From assembly GCA_963580095.1 (NCBI GenBank), contig CAUZJQ010000076.1, positions 1 through 16,408 of the forward strand: a stretch of DNA of 16,408 nucleotides, written 5' to 3'. The number at the start of each line of letters is the position of its first letter. Within the stretch, counting starts at the first letter, position 1. The notes under the pieces are model-generated. The model had not been told where the DNA came from and searched no databases. It saw nothing but the letters and a program-made list of their open reading frames with translations. This document shows, piece after piece, positions 6,930-13,646 of this stretch. Origin of the DNA: CAJWLW01 sp963580095. GTDB taxonomy: Bacteria > Verrucomicrobiota > Lentisphaeria > JABSQK01 > CAJWLW01. A program made the position numbers and the translations under genes.

Positions 6930-9134
6930 ATGGACATACACAGTGACAAGCTGAAATTGGACTGGCGGTTTCCGCTGCCGAACACACACGCCGGCATCCT
7001 GCTCGGCAACGGACTGTTCGGTGTCGTCGTCTGGGGTGACGAGCGCCTCTGTCTGACGATCAATCGCGCCGACTTCTGGGACCGCCGCAATATTCGTCCG
7101 ATCACCGCGAAGATGAATCTGGCGGATTTGCGGAAGTACTGGCTTGCCAGGGACGATGACGGTCTTGCGCAGATGGTCGAGCCGACCGACCCATCGATCG
7201 GCATCGACAGCCCGAGCGGTTTGCCGATGGGACGGATCGAACTCGGCCTGCGCATAGCCGGCGCGACGCTGCATATGGCGGACGGCGCTCTGCATTTGTC
7301 GAATGAACAGGCGAGTGCGACGCTCAGGCTATCGGTTGCTGCCGATCAACCGGTGTTGCTGATCGAGAGCGACAACGCAGACCTTGACGTGAGGTGCCGG
7401 CCGGCCTGGGATTTCATGGCGGATCGCCTCGCGGGACTCGACCATGCGCCACCACAGATGTTCGACGACAGTTCCATGCGCGGCTGGATCCAGGAACTGC
7501 CGGCAGACCCGACCCTCTGCCTGGCATCCAGCCGATTTTCCGGCGGCCTGGCTGTCACCGCTGTATACGGTGAAACGCCGGAGGCGGCCAGGGCGAACGC
7601 CGGTGACATGCTCGAGAATGCGAGCGCCGCTGTTGAGTCGACGAAACGCTGGTGGAACGGGTACTGGCAGCAGGTTCCGCAGATAGACCTGCCGTCGGTG
7701 GAGGCGGAGGAGGTTTACTATTACGGTCTGTTCAAGCTGGCGGGCATGTCGAAGGAGTACCCGGCTGTGCTGCAGGGGCCGTGGGTGGAAGAGTATCAGA
7801 TGCCGGATTGCGGCAACGATTTTCATTTCAATGTCAACATCCAGATGTGCTATTGGCCGGCGTACGGCGCCAATGCCCCGGAGCTGCTGCAGCCGTTGTT
7901 CGATAAGTTGAAGCAGTGGGAACCTCGCCTGCGAAACAACGCCAAGCTGCTGTTTGATATCGACGACGGTATTTTCCTGCCGATGTCGGTCAGCGATACC
8001 GGCGAATGGATCGGCGGCTACTGGCCGTCTTTCACTGATTTCGCGTGTACCGGCTGGGCCGCACACCTGATGTGGCTGCACTATCGCTACACCATGGATG
8101 TCGACTTCCTTCGTGACACCGCATATCCCTTCATGAAAGGCGCCATGCGTGTTTACGAGTCGCTGCTGGAAGAGGAAGACGGTCGAATGGTCCTGCCATT
8201 CGGCACCTCAGCCGAGTACAACTGGGGCAGCTTCCAAGCGACCGGCAGGAACCCATCGTTCCAATTGGCCTGTATCCATTTCCTGCTCGAGTCATTGATC
8301 AGCAGCGCCGAACTTTTTGACATCGATGCCGACGACGTGACGACCTGGAAGCAGTTGCAGCAGACCGTGCCGCCGTACGCGGAATACATCCAGCCGGCTG
8401 ATAAAGTGGTGCCGTGGAGCCCCTCCTCGGACGAGCTCGCGACGCAGCCGCGAATCGCCGTGTACGAAGGGCAGGATTTAGAGTTGTCGCACCGGCATCA
8501 CGGCCATCTGGCGGTGGTGCATCCGTTCGATACGCTCGGTCCGGAGCACGCCGTCGTGCGGCCGACTCTTTATCGCTGGCTCGAGGCAGGGCAGGGCAAC
8601 TGGATCGCCTTTTCCTTCGCCTGGGCGGCGATCATCTACAGCCGGATGAAAGACGGTGAGGCGGCCTATCTCAACTATGACCTGTGGTACCGCCTGTTTA
8701 CCAACAAATATCGCGGCGCTATCGAGTTGACACCGTACACGGGCATCTCCACATGGGTGGCGGATGCGGATGCATCCCCCATGCAGATGGATGCCAACAT
8801 GGGCGCCGTCAACGCCATTCAGGAAATGCTCCTGCACACGGTGCGCGGCACGATGATGGTGTTCCCGGCAATCCCCAAGGTTTGGCAGCATGCTGTTTCA
8901 TTCGAAAAAATGCGGACCGAAGGCGCCTTCCTGGTCAGTGCGGAGATGAAGGAAAATCAGATAACCAGTATCGAGATAATCAGCGAGAAGGGGGCCGAAC
9001 TGCGGTTGGCCAATAACATTGCCGACGAAATCCTCGTCACTCGCGGCGGTAAAGAAGAACGAACCCGGTCGAAATTATTGACGCTGCAGACGGTGCCCGG
9101 GGAGATAATAACGGTAACAGGATGCCTGCCCTGA
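6930..9134 (+). CDS. Glycoside hydrolase family 95-type enzyme (alpha-L-fucosidase/galactosidase-like)
   Basis: 734 residues, close to usual GH95 length. The N-terminal beta domain starts with LPNTHAGILLGNGLFGVVVW. The (alpha/alpha)6 barrel begins near 240 with LQGPW (281-285) and FHFNVNIQMCYWPA (298-311). N301 and N303 match the paired asparagines that activate water in GH95. SAEYN (427-431) supplies E429, the likely general acid. HRHHGHL (521-527) matches the conserved HRH..HL. MDANMGAVNAIQEMLL places D621 at the catalytic base position. The C-terminal sandwich has FPAIPKVW and EGAFLVSAE. GH95 enzymes invert alpha-L-fucosyl or alpha-L-galactosyl linkages. No signal peptide, so probably cytoplasmic acting on imported oligosaccharides, whereas many GH95 enzymes are exported. 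The ribosome site ahead of ATG 6930 is weak (CAGG). Its stop codon directly abuts that of the convergent downstream gene. Confidence 0.9.
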   Translation: MDIHSDKLKLDWRFPLPNTHAGILLGNGLFGVVVWGDERLCLTINRADFWDRRNIRPITAKMNLADLRKYWLARDDDGLAQMVEPTDPSIGIDSPSGLPMGRIELGLRIAGATLHMADGALHLSNEQASATLRLSVAADQPVLLIESDNADLDVRCRPAWDFMADRLAGLDHAPPQMFDDSSMRGWIQELPADPTLCLASSRFSGGLAVTAVYGETPEAARANAGDMLENASAAVESTKRWWNGYWQQVPQIDLPSVEAEEVYYYGLFKLAGMSKEYPAVLQGPWVEEYQMPDCGNDFHFNVNIQMCYWPAYGANAPELLQPLFDKLKQWEPRLRNNAKLLFDIDDGIFLPMSVSDTGEWIGGYWPSFTDFACTGWAAHLMWLHYRYTMDVDFLRDTAYPFMKGAMRVYESLLEEEDGRMVLPFGTSAEYNWGSFQATGRNPSFQLACIHFLLESLISSAELFDIDADDVTTWKQLQQTVPPYAEYIQPADKVVPWSPSSDELATQPRIAVYEGQDLELSHRHHGHLAVVHPFDTLGPEHAVVRPTLYRWLEAGQGNWIAFSFAWAAIIYSRMKDGEAAYLNYDLWYRLFTNKYRGAIELTPYTGISTWVADADASPMQMDANMGAVNAIQEMLLHTVRGTMMVFPAIPKVWQHAVSFEKMRTEGAFLVSAEMKENQITSIEIISEKGAELRLANNIADEILVTRGGKEERTRSKLLTLQTVPGEIITVTGCLP

Positions 9135-12100
9135 TCAGTCTGTCATAATCTTGATGCAGGCGACATCGCGCGGACCGATCTCCACGACGAGTGACCCGGC
9201 ATCGGCGGAGACAGGCGCACCTTTCCACAAATCCACATATGTCGCGCCCGGCTTCGGCTCGATTTCGAGCAGCTTGCCCCTGGCCGTTCTGTAGCCGGCG
9301 TTGAAGACTGTCCAGATCGTCTTTTCGCCGCTGCGGAATCGATTGACAAAGACTCCCGGGATTTTCGCCGGGATGAAGGGCTCGACGTCGAACGAAGTAA
9401 ACACGTCGGCGTTCTCGTGGAGGATGCGAAACATGCGTTTGTGCTCCTGGATCGCTTCCTCGCTGAAGTAGCTTTCGGGGTCGTAGGAACGGGACAGGCC
9501 GTAGGAGTCGCCGTTGAACAGGACGAACTTGAGCAGGTCCCAATTCTGGTCTTTCATTTCATAGTGGTAGATCAGGTTAAAGCACTTGATATCGGGAAAG
9601 GCAAACCTGGCCATGTTCATCGGCACCGTTGTATGTGGTCTGACACCGCGCCCGATGCCGGCGTTGTAGAAGGCGTTCTGGTATTGCAGCCGGATGTCTT
9701 CCGGCAGATTCTCCGAGCATATCGTCACATCCTCCGCCACCGCGGCCTGTATGCGTCTGGTCAATTCGCGTTCGCCGTAATAGTACGGTTCCGGCGATTT
9801 GTGCGGATGATCTTTTCGGTAACAGACCCGGCCGCCGTGTCCCATTTCGTCGAGGTAGACAATACGGGCGCCGAGGTCGGCCGTCAGGTACTTCTGACAG
9901 GTGACCATATAATCGATCCACTCTTCCATCCCCATGCAGGGCCGGTAGCCCAGGGTGTTGGCGTTGTCGGTAACGGTCCCTACACCGTCGAGCTCGGGGC
10001 GTTTCGCGCCATAGGGCTCGGCCTTGTCGTTGATGATCAGGGCGTTGGTGTACAGGCTGATGGCGATGCCCGCGTCCCGTGCCTTTTTGATGGATGCACG
10101 AAAATGGTCCTCACCGCCAACCCACCAGGTGGCATCCCTGCCGTATTGGCCGGAGTATCCGGCGTTTGGTTCGTCCTGTCCCTGGCGCACGTGCCAGGCA
10201 TAGAAGGTCAGGGAGTTGGCATAGTCAAACGCCTTGCGGCCGGGTTCTGCACTGGCCATGAAATCCGCCTTGTCATCCGGGTTCGAATCGGGAACATGCC
10301 AGCTGTGAACGAACGAGTTCTTGTACCAGTCCTGGGCCGGCGGCTTCGGTTTGTACCAGGTGCGCACCCACTGCCTGTACAAGCGGAAACTCTCCCGCCA
10401 GTCCCCTGGCGAAATCGCCACGATACATGTCGGCAACGTCCAGGCCTCGCCGGCAGCGAGCCGCTTCTCGAGGAACTCTTGCCGGTACCAGCCGCCGCGT
10501 TCATTCTTGCCAACGTCGTACCAGCGAAACTGGCCGTCGAGGTCGTTGCTCAGCAGCGTCAGCGCGTACCCCGCCTCGGGGTTGAAGAACGAATCGACCT
10601 GCAGCGGGTGCTCGGCACCGTGCGTCCCGTAGAGGTTGGCCTCGTCATAGTGAATCATCGCGCCGCCGTCACGCGGAAAGAAGTACCAGGTATCCGGCAG
10701 CGATCCCAGCTTCAGGCCTTCGAGGATCGGAAACCTGACGCGTCCGAGGAACGGTTTGTTGCCGCCATTCACCAGGGTCAGACCGACGGCTATTTTTCCG
10801 CCCGGAGCCGGATCCAAAGTGACGGTGCTCTTGAGGTGTAGCTCACCGTCCTGGTACGCCAGGTCAATCGACACCGCATCTCCCGCGACAGTGGTGTCGA
10901 CGACCCGCCATTGATCTGAACCGATCCAGCCGTCACCATGGCGGACGGCGAACACCGGCGAGCGGTCGAGCCCGACGCTGCCGTACCGGGGCGAACCGAG
11001 ACGATTCCATCGCAGCCCGTCGGCCAGCGTGATCTCGGCAGCTATCTTCTCACTCGAGACGACCGCATGCTGTTCATCGACCTTGGCTTCGTTGATCCGA
11101 TCCGTGGTCACCGGCTCCTGTATTTTTCCGACGGCCGGGTGCCACGCACAGCTTTCCTTGACGCTGGGCTCCGCCGCGATCAGCGCTTCCGTGTTGCAGG
11201 TCAGCGCCACCACGGCGAAGGAGCACTGGTTCACTTTGTCGTGCAGAACAAGCTGTTGCGGCTGCTTGCCCGGAGCCGGGTGCAGCACGTACGGGGCCAG
11301 CCCGTTTTCCAGCCCGTATCGTCTGGTGGTCAGGTTGAAGGGAATCAGGTGATCGCTGGTGCCGTCGGTATAGACGATTTCTGCAGTGAACCGCTCACTC
11401 TGCGTGATCGGTCCGATCGGCGTTTGGGGCGGGCCGCTCCACCGGTCTGCGGCCGGAATCTTCGACCACAGCAGCAGGAAGAGTTCGCGGGCGTCGGGCG
11501 GTACATCAATCGCGAGCGGTTCCTGATCTTTCAGCAGAAATCCTGTTTCCGGAATATCCGCGACCTTGGAAACGCGAAACACGACCCCATTGGCGTTCAC
11601 CAATGCATGTGCGAACACGTCGTTGATTTTATTGTCTTGCGGAACATCGAACGGACCTGCCTGCAACCGCGGCGGCAGGGCTAATACACCGCCGGCGCCA
11701 GCCTCCTGTGCCGGCGCGAAAGTGAAACCGCCCTCGTCAAGCTGCCAGGCGGGACTGCCGTCTCGTGACGTAATCTCCAGCGTACGGATGTATTGATAGT
11801 TGCCGCCGTTCGCCTTTTCCTGCCCCATGTTCTTCAGGGTGACCGTGTGTTTTCCGCCGGCAACGAAACGATCGAAGACGGGGACCGTAGCGGGGCCGTT
11901 CTTGGCCGCGAAGTTGTCGAACTCGACCAGCAGTTCACCGTCGAACAGAACATTCAGGTAGCTCCCGTCGTAGGCCTTCACCAGCGAGATGTCCAGCTTG
12001 TAACGACCGCCGGGCGCCGGAACAATGACATCAAAGACCAGCCGGGCGCCTGGCATGCCGCATTGCATGCACTTGATGCCGCTGATCATGCTGACGCTCC

Positions 12101-12206
12101 AGCTCTCCGACTGGCTGGCGAGCTTGGCATCGATCGTCTGTGTCGCGGCAGAGGCGCACCACATCGGAAACATCCACAGGGATGCAAACGAAATCCATTT
12201 TCTCAT
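9135..12206 (-). CDS. Exported multidomain protein with DUF6259-like TIM barrel, probable glycosidase
   Basis: 1023 residues from ATG 12206. Residues 1-21 (MRKW...CASAA) form a signal peptide. Next comes a carbohydrate-binding-like beta-sandwich (about 45-148; YDGSYLNVLFDGE, NYQYIRTLEI), then a long beta-rich region (about 200-615). A TIM barrel (about 625-920) contains YKNSFVHSWHVPDSNP, AGIAISLYTN, YLDEMGHGG with D786, and ICSENLPED with E832. A final beta-sandwich spans about 930-1023. D786 and E832 are placed like the catalytic pair of retaining or GH-D/GH101-like barrels. I assign DUF6259 by overall character; no activity is known to me. The start is set by the signal peptide and a GGAAG ribosome site; the frame runs upstream to 12263 but that extension would bury the signal. 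Likely acts on large glycans outside the cytoplasm. Divergent from a pseudopilin gene and convergent with the GH95 gene. Confidence 0.85.
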   Translation of the reverse strand: MRKWISFASLWMFPMWCASAATQTIDAKLASQSESWSVSMISGIKCMQCGMPGARLVFDVIVPAPGGRYKLDISLVKAYDGSYLNVLFDGELLVEFDNFAAKNGPATVPVFDRFVAGGKHTVTLKNMGQEKANGGNYQYIRTLEITSRDGSPAWQLDEGGFTFAPAQEAGAGGVLALPPRLQAGPFDVPQDNKINDVFAHALVNANGVVFRVSKVADIPETGFLLKDQEPLAIDVPPDARELFLLLWSKIPAADRWSGPPQTPIGPITQSERFTAEIVYTDGTSDHLIPFNLTTRRYGLENGLAPYVLHPAPGKQPQQLVLHDKVNQCSFAVVALTCNTEALIAAEPSVKESCAWHPAVGKIQEPVTTDRINEAKVDEQHAVVSSEKIAAEITLADGLRWNRLGSPRYGSVGLDRSPVFAVRHGDGWIGSDQWRVVDTTVAGDAVSIDLAYQDGELHLKSTVTLDPAPGGKIAVGLTLVNGGNKPFLGRVRFPILEGLKLGSLPDTWYFFPRDGGAMIHYDEANLYGTHGAEHPLQVDSFFNPEAGYALTLLSNDLDGQFRWYDVGKNERGGWYRQEFLEKRLAAGEAWTLPTCIVAISPGDWRESFRLYRQWVRTWYKPKPPAQDWYKNSFVHSWHVPDSNPDDKADFMASAEPGRKAFDYANSLTFYAWHVRQGQDEPNAGYSGQYGRDATWWVGGEDHFRASIKKARDAGIAISLYTNALIINDKAEPYGAKRPELDGVGTVTDNANTLGYRPCMGMEEWIDYMVTCQKYLTADLGARIVYLDEMGHGGRVCYRKDHPHKSPEPYYYGERELTRRIQAAVAEDVTICSENLPEDIRLQYQNAFYNAGIGRGVRPHTTVPMNMARFAFPDIKCFNLIYHYEMKDQNWDLLKFVLFNGDSYGLSRSYDPESYFSEEAIQEHKRMFRILHENADVFTSFDVEPFIPAKIPGVFVNRFRSGEKTIWTVFNAGYRTARGKLLEIEPKPGATYVDLWKGAPVSADAGSLVVEIGPRDVACIKIMTD

Positions 12207-12381
12207 CAGACACTTCCGGAGTTTATCTTTGCCGGTCTTTCCCGCGTGCCTCATCCGGTACAAGTCCGAGACTCTCGATTTGTCCGGTTGGATATGGTGT
12301 CTGGGTGAATACGAGGGTACAGTATTAATGGCTAATATCCACCATCGTCATCACTATAAACTATCCCTGTTCAGAGGCGAG
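12207..12381. promoter_or_regulatory. Divergent upstream region of exported glycosidase and pseudopilin
   Basis: A 175-bp region between two divergently transcribed genes. On the plus strand TATAAA (12355-12360) is a good -10-like hexamer with no convincing -35. Transcription from it would begin after ATG 12328, supporting the pseudopilin start at 12382. An in-frame ORF runs antisense through the exported glycosidase into this region, but it has no family features before 12382. Confidence 0.3.
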
Positions 12382-13071
12382 ATGCGACGCGAGCTTCCAC
12401 GCTTTACGCTTATCGAATTGCTTGTGGTCATTGCGATCATTGCGATTCTTGCCTCGATGCTGCTGCCGTCGTTGACCATTGCCAGAGAGAACGGCCGGCG
12501 GGCTGTCTGCCAAAGCCAGCTAAAGCAGTTGTATCTGGGGTTATATATGTACAATGACGAGAACGGACGCCTGCCGCAGTACAAAAATGCCAGTTCGAAC
12601 CGGTGGCACGATTCGCTGGTCCTGGGTGAATATATGAACTATACCGCCCCGATGGATTTCAGCACGACCTTCATGCGCTGTCCGACCGTTCCCGGTGACG
12701 GTTACGTCTACTCATATGGCGTGAACTATTTCAATGTGTTCAGCTTTGATCACTGGCGCGGTGCCGGGCCAGGCGGTCTTCTCCACAACAGCCGAGCACT
12801 GGAACGCGTACCGGTAACAACCTACCTCGTCGCCGATGCATTGGTTGACGCGATCTACACCCCTACTTACGGGACTTGGGCGCTCGTTGTCGACTACGAT
12901 GGCGATGGCATTGCGGACAGTTATGCGATGAACCAGCCGTACAATATGTTCGCGCCCAGGCACAACAATAGTGGTAACATGCTTTTTCCTGATGGCGCCG
13001 TCAACACCAAGCGGGGCGTGGACTTTGCCCTGAATGACGGCGATCTGTGGGGGACCTATGCGCGCCCCTGA
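12382..13071 (+). CDS. Prepilin-like (pseudopilin) H-X9-DG protein
   Basis: 229 residues. MRRELPR is a seven-residue basic leader before FTLIELLVVIAIIAIL and ASMLLPSL, then CQSQLKQLYLGLYMYNDENG. The C-terminal motif is FAPRHNNSGNMLFPDG, with exactly nine residues between His and DG. Prepilin peptidase would cut before the Phe; Arg replaces Gly at -1, as in the first pseudopilin. GAGG four bases ahead of ATG 12382 supports this start; ATG 12328, with a GAGGG site, would add 18 residues. The segment VDYDGDGIADSYAM resembles an Asp-rich calcium-binding (dockerin- or thrombospondin-type) loop. Its place divergent from an exported glycosidase suggests shared expression. It ends nine bases before the convergent truncated pseudopilin. 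No secretion or pilus machinery genes are in the window. Confidence 0.92.
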   Translation: MRRELPRFTLIELLVVIAIIAILASMLLPSLTIARENGRRAVCQSQLKQLYLGLYMYNDENGRLPQYKNASSNRWHDSLVLGEYMNYTAPMDFSTTFMRCPTVPGDGYVYSYGVNYFNVFSFDHWRGAGPGGLLHNSRALERVPVTTYLVADALVDAIYTPTYGTWALVVDYDGDGIADSYAMNQPYNMFAPRHNNSGNMLFPDGAVNTKRGVDFALNDGDLWGTYARP

Positions 13072-13080
13072 CATACAGGC

Positions 13081-13566
13081 CTACTCCTTTCCGCCTTTCC
13101 TGGCCCATATTCTTTCGCCGTTGCCGCCGTCGTATGGAGACGGTGGCGGGTCAGAATAATTGTAATCCTGTACTGACCCGTCGGAGAGCAGAAAGTTCGC
13201 CCGGCCACCGGAGTGGCGATAGTTCACCGAGTTGTTCCAGCCGTTGACACCACCATGCCAGCCAGACCCGGTACAGGGGCAGCTTGAGCACCCCCCCGCG
13301 CCGCCGCCTCCCGGGAGGACAGCCGGATACGGATAAACAACCGGTGTGCTGCTTTCCATATAAAGCCTGAAGGCATCCGCAATAATAATGTGCGGCGAGG
13401 TATGCCGGTCCCACTGGCCGATCAGCCAGCCGTTATAGGCGTAATCGAAGGTACTGTCGTTGTTGATGCAGTCCTCCTTGCTCGGACATCGCAAATCACC
13501 GCTCAGCTCCGGACTCACATACCCGAAGATTTTTTTTGGCAAAATGCAAGATTTTTTTTGATACAT
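13081..13566 (-). CDS. N-terminally truncated pseudopilin, probable gene remnant
   Basis: 161 residues from ATG 13566. The second half matches the family: GYVSPELSGDLRCPS, then YAYNGWLIGQW, HIIIADA, and NYRHSGGRANFLLSDG, where His and DG are ten residues apart instead of nine. A Gly/Cys-rich insertion lies at about 95-115. The prepilin leader and hydrophobic helix, about 60 residues in relatives, are absent. In their place is AT-rich sequence with two A8 runs in the first 13 codons. No trace of the helix is found in any frame in the 80 bp up to the phosphatase gene. Without the helix it should not enter the prepilin pathway, so it is probably non-functional. A weak AGG site precedes ATG 13566; the frame stays open to 13650. 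Same strand as, and 80 bp downstream of, the phosphatase-like gene. Confidence 0.65.
   Translation of the reverse strand: MYQKKSCILPKKIFGYVSPELSGDLRCPSKEDCINNDSTFDYAYNGWLIGQWDRHTSPHIIIADAFRLYMESSTPVVYPYPAVLPGGGGAGGCSSCPCTGSGWHGGVNGWNNSVNYRHSGGRANFLLSDGSVQDYNYSDPPPSPYDGGNGERIWARKGGKE
13526..13560. repeat. 13-bp direct repeat AAGATTTTTTTTG, two copies
   Basis: Perfect copies at 13526-13538 and 13548-13560, starting 22 bp apart, each with a T8 run (A8 in the coding sense of the truncated pseudopilin). A third T8 lies at 13596-13603. The first two runs are in the coding part of the remnant and are prone to slippage. Confidence 0.7.
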
Positions 13567-13646
13567 ATTGCCTGATCGATATGGATAGAGAAATGTTTTT
13601 TTTATTGAAAAAAGATAGGGGATAGGCCAGGTGCCTAACCGCCCAA

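Noticed and set aside
9417..10841. 474-codon plus-strand ORF inside the exported glycosidase gene
   Set aside because: It is antisense to the barrel region that carries clear motifs on the minus strand; no ribosome site or recognisable domain.
12025..12381. N-terminal extension of the second pseudopilin back to 12025
   Set aside because: It overlaps the 5' end of the exported glycosidase antisense and would place over 100 residues before the prepilin helix, incompatible with a prepilin leader.
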